A stretch of DNA of 64,000 nt from Margaritifera margaritifera. Taxonomy: Eukaryota; Mollusca; Bivalvia; Unionida; Margaritiferidae. The translations under genes were made by a program, and so were the position numbers. The first letter of the stretch is position 1; every line of letters begins with the position of its first letter. The notes beneath the pieces were generated by a model. It made no database searches. It was not told where the DNA came from and saw nothing but the letters and a program-made list of their open reading frames with translations. The DNA lies in NCBI GenBank assembly GCA_029931535.1, contig JAQPZY010001372.1, positions 186,001 through 250,000 of the forward strand. The letters run 5' to 3'. Shown piece by piece: positions 1-62,213 of the stretch.

Positions 1-48433
<48,433 letters not shown>

Positions 48434-51400
48434 AAATGGATGTCGGCGTAATCAGTATATGTTGAATATGTCTTTCAAAGCATATAAACATCTGCATAAG
48501 GACATATGACTTGTGTACTTTTATGTTTAAATCTATTCGATATCCTTTTTATAAGATCACAATTTATACGAATGTATTTGTTTCTCTTTACAGGCATTGT
48601 TTTTTAAATGTTTTGAAAATAGTAACTATTATCAAGAAATGCCAGTATATTTTTTGGGTTTTGTACCAATCAAGAAAATCTATATTAATTAAATTGCATG
48701 TGTTGGAAGATTTTTTTTTTCATTTGTAATCTAATACACACCATGGTCACCTATTCGACTTATTGGACTTGGACATTGTTAGCATGATAATTAAGAAGCT
48801 GATAGGCCTTGGAAAATTAAATTTGGTAAGAATTGTTATATTATTATACCTCTTCCACGAAAACTCACGAGCTACAAAAGACAATAAACATTGTCCATGG
48901 CACAAGCGATGGTGCGAGATAGCGATTTTTGGTTAACAGTTGAAATGCGAGGGGTGCTAGCAACTTGTGTTGATACATGAGAATTAGAATCTGTATTATT
49001 TTGTTATTTGATAAAAAATATTCTTCCAATGAATTTAATGTTTATGGATTTTGGATGATAAGAAATCATAATGCATGAACTGATATCATTGAATCTATAT
49101 CAAATTGACATGGAGTACTAAAACATGTATGCATCAGTAAAGTTGGAGTTGCCTCACTTTTGAGATCACATCAAGTGTATCAATCAGAAGCAAGTACAAT
49201 GAACTAAAGTTTCATAGATACAATTACATTCATAAACTTCTCTAACCCAACCCAACATCACATGTGTACTGGATAATTCTCCAAGATCGATATTTTAAAT
49301 GTAAGTATGCACCTCTTGATTGATTCACATGACAATGACTGGGCACAACTCCGTGTTTTTTGTAAAATAGTTTAACAGTCTGTACACATGACATTCACAT
49401 GTTCCTAAAACACTACATCTGGATCAAGAACAAAAACTGACCCACAAAGAAAGAGAGAAATGGCATAATTGTGTGCATTTAATCATAACTCACAAGTTAT
49501 TTTCGAATAATCACTGCAAGTTTTAAAAAAACAAGCCACAATTACCCAAGGTCAAAACCTAAAGAGTTGTCTACAGTGTGTAATTTTAATAAGAAATTAA
49601 GTTGACCCTACACACAAATGTTACTGGCATGTATTATTATTGGCTGGAGATATTTAATATGTGAACTCACTTGTGTCATCATGTCAAATGACGATTGAAG
49701 TCTTCAACAGTTCCCAAACTTAAGCCAGCTTAGTCTGCTCAGAAGTATTACAACGGCTGTTTTATCTTTTTGATTTCACAATTGTCTCAAAGCTTTAGTC
49801 ATTATAGATGAATTTAAACAGTCTTTTGTCAATATAAACATCTTTATGCTGATTTGTTCATATATATCCTCTTTATTCAACATTAATATTTAAAAAATAG
49901 ATATATTTAGATATTATAACTTTTACAATGTGTGAATATTGAATGTTCAATATGATTGGAATTTAAAAAGGTATTTCTTTGTTGTCTTACATTTCTTTAC
50001 TTTTGTTACTAACGTTGTAAAAAGGGACCATAGACCTTATTGCAATATAAGCAAATGCAATTATTGTAAATAATATATTGGCTAATATCATGTATCACAT
50101 CTCTAATATTAATTGTATTTCTCTATAGAACATTCTGCATTTATAATAGTACATCATTCTCTTAGACTATATACATATATTTATCATGCAGAGTTTTGAA
50201 AATAATTCCATACTTTTCTTAAAGGCATATTTTTGCTCAAGTCATAACTTTGCACATAAACCAGTAGTTTTTTCTACACATAATCAGTGTCCAGGTAGTA
50301 ATTTCTTACAGAGGGGAAGGAAAGAGGGGCTTTTGTAGCTAAAGGAGTACATTTTTTGAAGGAAGGAGTACTTTTATAACAAAGGTCATTTTTGGGCCGA
50401 TTAAAGACCCGATGCCAATAATACAATTTAAAATTTAAGCGTTTGGGATGTACAAACAGACAAAAGCACATTCATAAGTTTATCACACATTAAGTAAACA
50501 GCAAAGTAATCGGAATGATTAGAACACAAAAAGATCTAAGGAGGTGTTTTAGTGATGAGGAGAGAGGCAGAGGGGAGGTATCTTGGAAAACAGGAGTCCT
50601 AGAGGGGCACTGAGGGTAGAGGGAGGGGAATGCTCATTTATTTCTATCTAACTGGAACACTGATAATTATTATGTGATTGAGTTGTATGTGTCCTATAGT
50701 AATTGATGTTACTTTGTACGATACACATTGAAGAATCTGTTGAAAACATTAATATCTTTCAAGAACATTAAATATTTGCATCGATTGCAGTTTATATCAA
50801 AACTTTCACTTTGTATTTTAAGGATGTTACACTTTTTTCCATCATCTTAGTGTGTAGTAATTGTTCTTTGTGATAATGCAGACATTTGCTGATATATGTA
50901 AAATAAATACAGATAAAAGGAGACAAATACACTGGTAATACGTGTTTAAAACCGTATGTGTTTCAGCATTTAATAGTTGGCATGCCAAGTGTTAAACCAC
51001 AGAACCCTTAATGAAATCGTTCATTTACTATTGTACTGTAAATTATATGTCAAGTAATATGACAGTTTTATATATGGCGTAAAACGAGAAATATTTGTGG
51101 ATGATTCAATTTTGTTTTCTTCATGGGTAAAAATATCCACAAAATATAATTCACCATTAAGATTGTTGTTGAGATTGGTTGTTCAGTTCAATAGAGTGAA
51201 TCTACAGTTTTTGTCTACACGAAAGCGTGTGTTGATCCCGAAACAAATACAGTTTATCCCCATGAATATTTGTGGTATTTTAGCAATTATCTTACACAAA
51301 TGAATTTACTTTTCTAATTTCTACAATTGCGCCCTAGGCTTACACCAAGTGCAACAAGAAATTCATCAAAGTTCTACACTTAGAGTATAAAACTAGTGAA

Positions 51401-53984
51401 TCTTAATTATTTTGCAAATTCAAACTCAGTTAAAAACAAAATTTAGCTTCAGATCCTTTGCACAACGGTTTCGATGTTCCTTTTTCTGCTTTTCTGATTC
51501 TTATCAGAAGGTGTAATTCCTACTATAAGTGTTTAATCATTATGCTTGTGCTTATCGTGAAATGATAAGAGTGATTTAAGTCATGATTCTGCTAAAGGAT
51601 GTTTATCCCTTTAATAAGAACATCGGGTAACCTCATGGATGCAGTATTAATATTGAAGCGTATGAAATAAGCCGTCCTGGGCCTGGTTCTACTTATGCAG
51701 AATTTTAAATTTTAAAATATTGTATCCGTATTATTGCTGTTTTGTCCATCCGTAACTAATTTATTTCGTGCAAAAAACACAGCATGACAGTATTCTAACA
51801 TGAAAAGTGTAAGTGTATGGTAGCAAATATTAAAGAGTCTATGTATCAAAGGCTGGCTGAATGACTATCTTTAACCATCTGAATCCTGTGAAGAGTATGC
51901 GTTCCATGCATTGCAATAGACTATGCATACAACTTTATGGCTATTCTCCCACGTGTTAGTGCAGTCTTATAATTTCTGAGGTTTGAAATAAAGGCATGAT
52001 AACAGCACTGGAGCTGCATTATGATGCGTTTTAACACATGAAGCATATATATTCTTTATCGTTGACATGACATTGTTGTTACTGTAAATGGCATGTGAAA
52101 ATATGCTCTTTTGTATTATTATCCAGTAAATGTGCCCCTAAAGTAAACCCTACTCAAATAGTACTTTTGTGCACGGTTAGATTTTGATATTTCTGCTTTC
52201 TATAATATAATTTCGTTGTAGTCAGTCATTTAAATTCATGGCAGTTGATTCTATAATAAAGTCTAGAATTTTTTCAATTAATGTATTATTCTGCTGCTCG
52301 GTGTCACATGCCAACCATTTTCTGGATAAGATTGTATACCTCTGTTAACTTTGGGATAGCATACTTGTTTTAGACATCTTGAACGTGAATGATAGTTTTA
52401 CTGACCCAAATATACAATATACATGTGCCAGCTTAACTAACTTGTCCCCGAGGAAACTAACATTATGACACTAAAATCACCGTTCATACCCGCTTATTTT
52501 AAAAAGCAAAACTGTTGCCCTATTTAAACAAAGTATGTACTTTAATTTTTACACGTATGCACTGTTTGTTGAACATAGTGCATTTTTCTTAGGCACATCT
52601 GTATATCTACTTATTATCCCAATTAATATATTTAAATTTTCATGTAAGTTTTGTGTTTATTGTCATTGTAAAATATTCATAGTTTGTTTATCTATAGTCA
52701 TTATTCAAGTTAAGAGTTGTTGATATTATTAATTTTTACAAATGCCATATCACAACAAGCATGTATGACTCATACATGTGAGTAAATTTACCACTTTAAA
52801 GTAGATTGCTGTAGCAAAAGAAAAGGGAAATACAGTCCAACAGGAATGACACATTTCGCAATGCATTGGGTAGGAAAGACTAAACCGTCTTTGTGTCAGA
52901 GTTGGGTAACCTGCTTCATTTCATTTAGATTCTGTGAATGTAATAAATTATATATCAGAGATTGGGAGGTCATACATTAATTGTGCCGTGTGTTAATGCA
53001 GTTTTACTTTTTGAGACACGAAATAATGTTATGATCAGCAAAACTCATCGAAGCTGTACTGTACACAGGAAAAGTAGCCTTGTGTGTTAAACATATGTCT
53101 AGTAGCATATATGTTGCACATATTTGACTTGATATGTTAAACATATGTGACATCACATATCTTAAACAGAATCGTGTGTACATTAACAATGTTTTACTTC
53201 AATTATAAAATGCATACGAAGAAAGATATGCTTTACACATACCATTGAAATTGTGTCGAAAGTAAACAATGAATAGGCCAAATATGTTTGACATACTTAT
53301 AGCTCAGGCATCTCATATAAGCTTGATATATGTGGTTCTCAGGACACATTTTACTTCTGTTTAATATATGTTTTATATGTAAAACAGGCAATGCTGATTT
53401 CCTGTGTAATGATCGATTATAATTGTAAATAATGCATCTTCTTTTAATTCCTGCTTAACAATTGTATTTATGATGTTGGCAGTTATTTTCTTAAGTGTAT
53501 AATAATTTTAATGGCATCTCAAAGCATGTTTAATTTCATTATATTATTGTCTGGTTAAATATATTTTCCGATGTACTTTTTGTATATTGTAATACAGTTG
53601 CACCTAAACTGAAACTTTACACAATGTACACCTTGTACTCTTCATCAAAGTCGGGAATGCAATCCAATTTATACACTGATTAATATACAAACTATGAAAG
53701 TCTGGTAGACTTTTAACCGAGAACCAGTGCACCAGGATATAAGACTTAGATAAGAGTGTTGGCATATTATTATTTTGGATCTATCTGATTGGGCTTTGTT
53801 AGATGACCTTTTAGCAATTGTAAGTTTTTAATTATTTTCATATAAGTTTTGTGTTTAAATTTGTGTATTTTTGACAATACAGATGCATATAAACTAAGTC
53901 TTAGAAAAGTTGCATTTCTTGTTGCACCTAACGAAAACTAGAACACCACTTAAGGTTGCATACTAAACAATATCCAATGAGTGA
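48434..53984. other. IRE1 3' flank: no gene seen
   Basis: 5.5 kb of AT-rich sequence without recognisable exons, RNA genes or clear repeats on either strand. Confidence 0.55.
48883..48888 (+). promoter_or_regulatory. candidate IRE1 poly(A) signal
   Basis: Canonical AATAAA about 450 bp after the IRE1 stop, followed by ATTGTCCATGG. Use is inferred only; no transcript evidence is available. Confidence 0.35.
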
Positions 53985-53992
53985 ACTATTGA

Positions 53993-54246
53993 CAGGGCTG
54001 GCGCAAGGGTATTTTGCGCCCTAGGCGAACCTTCAGCCTCGCGCCCCCTCCCCCACAATTAAATTTTGAAAATCAATACTGTGCATTATTCTTTCCTTCT
54101 GCTTCTCTCATTCTATTTTTAGACGCTTATTGTCTTCTATTTTGCCCTATTTCTCTCTCTTCTTTAATTCATTCAGTTTTTTGCCGCCCCCAAATTTTGC
54201 CGCTCAAGGTAACCGTCTAGTTCTCCTAGCTGTTAAACCAGCCCTG
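53993..54246. mobile_element. hAT-type MITE, 254 bp
   Basis: Perfect 9-bp terminal inverted repeats CAGGGCTGG (53993-54001) and CCAGCCCTG (54238-54246), flanked on both sides by the identical 8-bp target duplication ACTATTGA (53985-53992 and 54247-54254). The 8-bp duplication and CAGGG end are typical of hAT elements. The interior is noncoding and C-rich at the left (CGCGCCCCCTCCC). The intact duplication suggests a fairly recent insertion. Confidence 0.92.
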
Positions 54247-54254
54247 ACTATTGA

Positions 54255-56831
54255 CGAACTACTGATGGGCACCCCGAAAGGCTTTGTTTAGGTACTTCTG
54301 TGTATCAACTTGTATTTGATGTGGTTTGTATGATAATGTTTTCCTTTTAAGGAATCAATAAAGCATCAGTCTTGAAAATACCAGTGATCTGGGGCAACTG
54401 TAATATTACCTGACCAGACGAAAAATTAAAAAATGTTTGACATTCTCTGTCTCTTAACGTCTCCGATATCTGACCCAAAAATATGCTCGTTGAAAGTGAG
54501 ACTTTCTCCACATCAAAATTACGCCTAAATTGCTGAAAAGTGTCACTGTAAATTCGAACGCCATTAAGATATTGACGGCTAAATGTGAACTTGGAACATA
54601 ATGTGTTCATAAAATGTACCCATTTCAATATCAAGCTTATAAATGGTATCTGTGTATAAAAACAAAGTCATTTCTTTGCGACATGTTCTAGGCTGATAAC
54701 AAGTAGGCAAATTAGGCAAAGGTTATCTATAACTGACGTACACAACCTTCGGCGCTTGTTACGGGTAGAAAATGTATTCAGATTTATTTTAAAAGTGCAA
54801 ATCTGCATCTACTCGGCCCAAGGACGAGTACATAATCTCGTTTTACTCGGCCCAGTCAATTTTAACTGGTCAGGATGAAAGGACGTGTGGTTTTCCTGAG
54901 TCCTGCATTATATTGTTATTCACAAAAACCTCTCAACAAACTTGATTAATTTTGACAGAAAGCATTCTAGCTTGTTGGTCCTCGTCTTTAATGAAAGTTA
55001 TGCATTTGCTACATGTACATTTAATTCCACCATACATCAAAGATATGACGTTAAGTGGCATTCGTCCAGTCTGGTTAATTCCAAAGTATTTTGTGAGGTT
55101 TGAAACAATGCAGTAAACAAAAATTACTGTGCAGATAGCTACTTTAATAGCATACACCGTTCAGCTCTAATTTCTGACATTTTAAAGTTTAAATCACGAC
55201 GCATCTGATCTGGGTGTTTTTACTGTTTCACCCTTATTAATGTAATGAGAATATAAATTTTATGATCTAGATAATAAGCTTACAATTAAAAGCATTTTGA
55301 AGTGTTTTGCATATTATTGTATCAGGCAATATCCATAGATACAAATTTTGATATGATAGGATTGTATTTAAATGTCTTTGAGTTATTCGAGACTAAATAA
55401 CAAAATAGGCGGACATTTACTATTTATCAGCAAATACGGGCTTCACTTATATATAGCTCTTCTGGTCATGAGAGTTTTGTGTAATTGACTGTTTTAATGT
55501 GTATATAATAGTGCAAATAGCGGGGTCAAACTTTAGCAGGAGTATTATTATTACAGCAATACATCAAGTGTTTGTGTGTCACGTACTTGATTCTGGATTG
55601 ATTTATGGGCCTTGAGTCAGATAGACTTTTCATCAAATATGAGGAGTCTATGAGGTATATTAGCATGCGTTCATTGATATGTTGATGGGTAATATCAGAG
55701 CAAATTGGCTATTAAAATGACCCAATTTTACCACCCCAAATACTGGGGAGAATTTGCTGCCTTATAGTTTGTAACTGAGGATTCATGGAATGAGCGACTT
55801 GAAGAGATCAGTAGTATGATTTTTTATTGTTATGCTGTGTATTTATTGCGTGCCATCTCACTCATTTTATCTCTCTTCGGCGATACTGTTCCCATACAAC
55901 CGTAATCGCCCATTTAATAACAATTTTGACATCAAAGACAACATTGTAATGGGCCAATATTTGTCTAACAGAGGATGTTTGAGTCAGGTGACTGGTAATA
56001 ATTACCTAACATAAAGATATATAATTGAGTTAACAACCTCTGCCCTCACATATTCATTGCTTGTAATGAATATGTCAGTATACACCACTCTATGTTTGGG
56101 GCGGCAATATTTGTACCTTGTAATTGTCTTCCACTTCGTCTTTTGGTGGCTTGACATCAGAGACTAGCATTTTTTGAAAGCTTTGCATCATATATATTAG
56201 AAAAACATGACGGCTTGCAAATCTAAACTTGTAGGACCTTAAATATTTCCTTTTAAATTTCAGCTGAAATCGACCTAAAACGTCTGTTTGGTTGGCAATT
56301 ATGCATTGTATTATGATTATCAAACAATATTCAAAATTTTCATAAATCATAAGAAAGCTCAGAATATCGCAGACAACAATGACCTTATTTCAACATAATT
56401 GTATCCTCGGTAAAAGGCCAGGATAAGTAAGTGGAAATTGGAAAGTATCAAAGATCAATACACTTTACTATTTTGGAAGGAAATCATACATGCTAACCAA
56501 GATCATAAACACTGTTATATGTTTTTATAATATGAATTCCTAAGATGGCCACTTTAAAGTACAGAAACAGTCAAATATGTGTATATGTACTTTGTTTTTT
56601 TGCAAACGGTTGTCCATAGTTAAAAAATGTTTAAATATTTGTGTGAGTTGATTAAATTACTTCAGATTGTATTGGGTTACCTTAGACAAAATGATGCATT
56701 TCTCTGTTCGCAGCTGACATATAGTGTGCTTTTATAGTGCATTGTATGGGATATTCTGTATGTTGTACTATCATGCCACTGACCAATACAATGTATATAA
56801 TTTCCATACGCTTTGTTAGCTCTATTTATCA
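54255..56831. other. AT-rich flank, no gene seen
   Basis: Short open frames on both strands have no recognisable features. Confidence 0.5.
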
Positions 56832-57290
56832 TAGACCATAAGAGCTATTTATATGGCCTTTCCTCCAAACCTTACCGACACATTCATTCTGAGTCTAGTT
56901 GGTCTTAAATGAAAATGGTGCCTCAGGGTCCTCCAATATGGTCACCATGGCAACCATTTTGAAAAGACTTCTAACGTATGGCTGTTACGAAATGAAAATG
57001 ATGCCGATCTGACATATAATATGGCCAGCGTGTTGGCCATATTGAAAATCTTGCTACTTCTCCTAAACAGATGACTGTGGCGACATGGAGTTTTCAGTTA
57101 TAGACTTATGATCTCTAGTTGGTTCTAGATGAAATGGTGCTGATCTGACACCCATTATGGCCGCAATGGTGGACATCTTGAAACTCTTGTTATAGTTACT
57201 TCTCCTTGATATATAGTCATAGAGACATGTGGTGTTTACTAAAATTCTTCTTATAATGTCTAGTTGAGTCATTATAGCCCTTTATGAGAA
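56832..57290. repeat. degenerate ~135 bp repeats (copy 3)
   Basis: Same family as at 10978 and 33118: opens with ATCATAGACCATAAGAGCTA and has about three units with 'TTGGTCTTAAATGAAAATGG', 'CCAATATGGTCACCATGG' and 'ATTGAAAATCTTGCTACTTC'. Confidence 0.78.
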
Positions 57291-58132
57291 TTTAATGTGT
57301 GGAATGAGTCACCATGGGGATGTATGGAAATTGAACATCAATGGATAAATGCATGGAGCGACGGGCAAATACAAACCTAATGAAAAACACTTTCTCTTAC
57401 AGACCAGCTGAGACCTTTTACAATCCAAGACACATATTTACAAACACCCATACTTACTATCTAACATCCACTCTTGCACATTAGAATAAAGGCACGACGG
57501 AAGCACAAATTGGCAGCTGAATCATGAATTGAAACGCCAGTTATACTCATTGTCAAATTCTGCCCAGTGTTCTAAGTTGGCTGTCCCTATCGGCCAGTTA
57601 TGTGTTAACCACATATTTTAATTGTAATAATCTATCTAGTTAAGAATTTACTTATTTCATTCAAATTTAGAATTTTGCGTACTGAATGTACTTAATGTTT
57701 TCAAAAAGAAATCCAATCTTGGTTATACGTACCCTTCAATAATTTAGTGATCTTATATATTGTTTCCCAAAATTCATAGTTGTGTTTTAGACGGTAGTTC
57801 GAAAAAGGTAAAGTTTGTAATTTAGGAAGTACCGATTGAACGAGGTTTCAAAAAACCAAATTATTGTTTCTTTTCTAAATATATCCATAAGAGTGTATAA
57901 TGCTGAATGGAAGTTTCCGTATGAAGCGTTTGATACATATTGCAACTCAGCTGTGATGAAGGATGTTGATTTAGGTGTCTCCTGGTAAGTTGTACAGTTC
58001 TGATGATTTCATGGGTTTCAAATATTTTATATCAACAATTAGTTTTATACAATTGATTCAATGTTTTATTCATCTTTGCAATGACATTCTGATAAAATCA
58101 TATATGTGGCTGAGATAAATACATATACAGAT

Positions 58133-58170
58133 GTCTGTCTGTCTGTCTGTCTGTCTGGCTGGCTGGCTGG
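58133..58170. repeat. (CTGT)n then (GGCT)n microsatellite
   Basis: Six to seven CTGT units followed by three to four GGCT units. Confidence 0.9.
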
Positions 58171-58814
58171 AAAGTTGAACATATAGTTGATAGAAAGACA
58201 AAAAAGAGATATATTAGGGATGGTAAAACAAAGAAATATAATTTTAAATCGCAATCGGATGCAAAGTTTCATTCTTCGTTTGAGTCGTTTCGTGTTACGT
58301 CCTTGTGAGGAGCAATTACATATGATTAAGTTCCGAAATTAATTCATGAATATGCATGAAATAGTTGAGCCTGAGTATATGCTTCTTACATGCAAACTGC
58401 CGTTGAATTAAAGTTAAAACAGTTTGACTAATTTGGGAAATATGGATTTATCATCACTATTTAGCATACACAACCACTTTACAGACTACTTTTAATTTTG
58501 CAGAAATCACTCTTAATTGTTATGACATTATATTAATATAAAAATTAAACGTATTCATGAGAAAATGTGTCTTTTATAAACCTAGGGTATAAATACGTTA
58601 AGAGTAGGAACTAGTGTATAATCACAGTAAAACTAATGGGAAACATAAATCATTAACATATTCTTTTTAAAAAGTTCAATAATTCAAAGTAGGTTTTCTT
58701 CCTTAGAAGTAAAAATATGTTGAAAGGAAAGCTTTTGTAATGACTCATCAGTAAAATGATATATAGTTTATATATGTGGACTTTTGTCAAAATTCATATT
58801 CCATATGTATGACA

Positions 58815-58945
58815 TAGATACGTATATCATACATACATGCATACACACGCATACATACATAGGTAGATAGATATATGTAGATAAATAGACAGACATTGCT
58901 GATTATCTAGCTAGCTAACTAACTAGATAGATAGAGATATAGATT
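58815..58945. repeat. compound CATA/GATA simple repeat
   Basis: Mixed ACATACATGCATACA, GATAGATATA and CTAGCTAGCTAACTAACTAG words over about 130 bp. Confidence 0.8.
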
Positions 58946-59425
58946 AATTTGTATCTATGTAAGGGAAGTATTGTTACCACAGTGATGATGTGTATTGTCT
59001 CTAAAATGCTGTATCTCAATTATCTATTCAAGCGTTTGCATAAATGTTTTCAGATTTTTCAACATGGAGAGAAACAATATGTGCTAAAAATTTAAAGATA
59101 ATATACTCTGAATTTGCAAGAAATATAAAAAGATTATGTACAAGCCAGAAAGTACACTTTTTCTAAAAAAAATGTCAAAAATTACTAAATTCTTTTTCAC
59201 AAATTTAGTTGAATTACCTACACAATTTTATGATTCGTTTGTTTATGATCACAACTTTCCAAAAAGGTCTTGGAATGAAGTTCTCTTTTTTCCAACTGAC
59301 ACTTAAGAATAATATAATTGGCCTCACTTCTAAATGTACAAAGCGGAAAGGACCATAAGAAACATTATCAAGTCATCTGTCCTAATATATTTGAAAACAT
59401 ATGTTATTATGTGCTTCAACTGCTA

Positions 59426-59428
<3 letters not shown>

Positions 59429-59486
<58 letters not shown>
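59429..59486. repeat. (TA)n microsatellite
   Basis: About 29 TA units. Confidence 0.95.
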
Positions 59487-59492
<6 letters not shown>

Positions 59493-59980
59493 TCTGCGTG
59501 TGTGTGTATGAAGGTTATTACTAGGTTTAAGAATAGTGGAGAAATCTATCATGCTAAATGAAGATACTGAAAATCTGTTCATCTACAAACCAATAACAAA
59601 TGTTAGCACATCCTTTATACAAACTTATTATAAATTCCTTAATTTTCGTTAGGTTAAGTGGTATCCAAGCTATTTTAATTTTATATTACAAAGGGGAATT
59701 AAATTTTACAGATTGTAATGGAGATGTCATATATTCTAATAAGTTGCCATAACAACGACTTATGAAATGTCGAAATCGCATCTCATTATAAAACTGTTTG
59801 GTTTTATATGCTCTTAATGCGCTATGAAAGCACGCAACATTCGAGAAGTCTCAACAATTTGACATGGATATAAATGCTAAATGAAGACACTGTCCTCTAG
59901 ATATTGCGGCATGCCAGCAACTAAATGTACTCGATCCAAGAGTTTCTTGATTAACGGGCTTGTGTTTTTTAAAGGAATCA

Positions 59981-60277
59981 TTAATCGCGAAACCAACTCA
60001 GACTGACGACTCCGTTTGTTGTATAGAAGACCTTGAGCTGTCCTCCATGAGAGTTGTTCTCCCTGGCAGGAACACGCACGACGGTTGCCCCTGTTCCGCC
60101 GCGGGAAGTTGAAGTAAATGGATACTCATCACAAGATTGACCTGCCCCGCAATAAGCATGCCCGTATGATAATTGGCGATATCTGACTATTTGATTTCGA
60201 TATGTTCTACGCTAAAACAGTCTCGGCTTGCCGTTGTTGTTTATCACATTCCGAATATTTCGGAAAACGTTTGGCAT
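59981..60277 (-). pseudogene. NucA/NucB-type deoxyribonuclease domain, broken
   Basis: Read on the - strand from a possible ATG at 60277 to TAA at 59983-59981. The first part (NVFRNIRNVINNNGKPRLF) is followed by an in-frame TAG (60212-60214). The second part has SYGHAYCGAGQSCDEYPF, then TSRGGTGATVVRVP and ENNSHGGQLKVFY. The DE(Y/W)P box, the GG-GA-V-V strand and the EN--HGG box are the core of the NucA/NucB secreted DNase family, known mainly from bacteria and some eukaryotes. The acidic residue usually before the GG is Arg here. The frame differs from that of the upstream SUKH-like exon. Nuclease activity is unlikely in this copy. Confidence 0.65.
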
Positions 60278-60441
60278 GTTTGTGCAACTGAATGTGACCC
60301 TCTGTACACAAAATTTAATTTTTTTTGTGGTATTTCTATCATCTCAGAAACAGGTGTGTTCTTGGCGTTTGGAGCGATATTGATTCTATTAGATATTTGA
60401 TCGTCAGGTAGATTGCACATTTTCTGAGTGTCCTATGCAAC

Positions 60442-60819
60442 TTAATCGTCTTCATTCACGACTCGATCGTCTGTCATAGTTTCATTCACCAGTCCATCTT
60501 CACGAACACATACTCTGCCACGCCTCAAATATTCCGCCAACTGTCGGAGAAAATCTTCGATGCTTGCTGCTACCTTCCATCCCAATGACTCCTTGGTAAA
60601 TATCTCAAAAATACGCCCGTTACGAAGGTCAAAAACAATGAAATCACCGGCACGTGCAGAAAACAGACGAGTCTAGACGTTAGAAATACTCTTCATTATT
60701 GCTAAACTCTCAACAACTTCTTCGAGAGACATTAGCTAAAAACCAGGAATACGCAAGGGATCACTTAAGGAAAGGCTATCTGTCTCAGATGCATTTAGAC
60801 CGCCAGTAGCTGCATACAG
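60442..60819 (-). pseudogene. SUKH (SMI1/KNR4)-like exon with stops
   Basis: A - strand exon after a good acceptor (GTTTCTTTACAG, exon starts 60819), reading LYAATGGLNASETDSLSLSD, then MSLEEVVESLAIM, then LFSARAGDFIVFDLRNGRIF, EIFTKESLGWKVAASIEDFL and RQLAEYLRRG, ending at TAA 60444-60442. The order 'lyaatgG... GDfIvfDl..GrI... aaSiedFL..La' resembles the SUKH fold, whose members include immunity proteins against nuclease toxins. Two in-frame TAGs (60736-60738, 60673-60675) interrupt it. It lies 165 bp upstream of the nuclease remnant on the same strand. Confidence 0.55.
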
Positions 60820-61116
60820 CTGTAAAGAAACAAAATGTATTTTTGGTTATTTTTTATAAGAATATGTCGCACAATTATTACTTTTCATAACATTCTAACT
60901 TTAGAACTATATTAAATGATACCAGTTCAAATTCTCAAAAAAAACTATAGAATTCTTGTTGTTACTTTATCTGATTATATGCTGTTCGAATTGCTTTATT
61001 AAACATATTCTCGGGGAGTATCTTTATGCGCACATATATACATTCTTTAATATGTCCATAGATGCAAACATTAATATATGCTTACATTCATATACCCACA
61101 AAGATTTACATTAAAG

Positions 61117-61197
<81 letters not shown>
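61117..61197. repeat. (CA)n/(TA)n microsatellite
   Basis: About 10 CA units passing directly into about 30 TA units. Confidence 0.95.
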
Positions 61198-61199
<2 letters not shown>

Positions 61200-61220
61200 T
61201 CACGTGTGTGCGTACTTCCT

Positions 61221-61239
61221 TATATATATATATATATAC

Positions 61240-61334
<95 letters not shown>
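61221..61334. repeat. (TA)n/(GA)n microsatellite
   Basis: About 42 TA units with two ACA interruptions, then about 15 GA units. Confidence 0.95.
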
Positions 61335-61336
<2 letters not shown>

Positions 61337-61503
61337 CCATAGAATTATGCGTATGATAATTGAATCACAATTCATCAATTAAAGCATAGCATGTGACCAA
61401 TTTTGTTCAAATATTAATAATGGTGTATGATCGGAGGTACTAACACTATTAAGTTTATTCCTTTTGTCTCAAAGTATGAGTTGGCTTTGCAGTATATCAC
61501 TAA

Positions 61504-61504
<1 letters not shown>

Positions 61505-61594
<90 letters not shown>
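61505..61594. repeat. (CA)n/(TA)n microsatellite at a splice donor
   Basis: About 15 CA units then about 30 TA units, ending exactly at the - strand donor GT (61595-61594) of the candidate exon at 61596. Confidence 0.95.
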
Positions 61595-61595
<1 letters not shown>

Positions 61596-61597
<2 letters not shown>

Positions 61598-61702
61598 GAA
61601 TAAACTCTTTCACGTGAGATGAATCTATGTTGTCAAACACAGGCAACAAAGTAATGAATGATTCCTGAACGTCAATGCCGGTCTCAAAAGGGAACTGGCT
61701 GG
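61596..61702 (-). CDS. candidate exon upstream of the SUKH-like exon
   Basis: The - strand frame reads QFPFETGIDVQESFITLLPV then FDNIDSSHVKEFIQ, ending in a CAG|GTATAT donor at 61596/61595, in phase 0. The next exon's acceptor at 60819 is also in phase 0, so the two join cleanly as ...KEFIQ-LYAAT..., consistent with an N-terminal part of the same domain. The 5' boundary is uncertain (AG at 61704, 61700 or 61696) and its pyrimidine tract is weak. Confidence 0.45.
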
Positions 61703-62213
61703 CTTATCTTTATTTAAGGGATGAATTTTGATAAACATCAAAGTAGTTCTTATTCGATTTTCTTCAATCGTCTGCTCGCTTGATAGTCTGCCTTGACAGA
61801 ATGAGATAGAAGTAAATAATAGAGTCATGTTAACTAAAGTATATAGAGGTAAATCTTGAAATTTATTATTCACTGCCTTTTTTTGCTTTTAAACAATTAG
61901 TCAAATTATATTTGATTTGTTTATTTTCATATCATATTGTCAGTGAAAAGGCAAGAAGTGCCGATTTAACTAACCAGTTCTCTTTCTCTATCTAATCTAA
62001 TTATCTAATGAAAGTCTGATGCATTCGAAACTACGATTACAAGCAAGTATCAAATATGAAAAATATCTCATAAGAAAAGGACTATAATGAATAACTGAAT
62101 TAGAAAGCAAAGTGTAACGTTCAGTAAGGTCTACGAATATTGAAATCTGGAAATAAGTTACAAAAACGAGTTGTTATCATTGAAGCTGTGTATTGCTATA
62201 GGTATGTACTTAC

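Noticed and set aside
61062..61382. Open frames of about 60-106 codons made of alternating Tyr-Ile
   Set aside because: They are translations of (TA)n microsatellites and also occur at 26294, 26354, 47074 and 59318; no real protein is implied.
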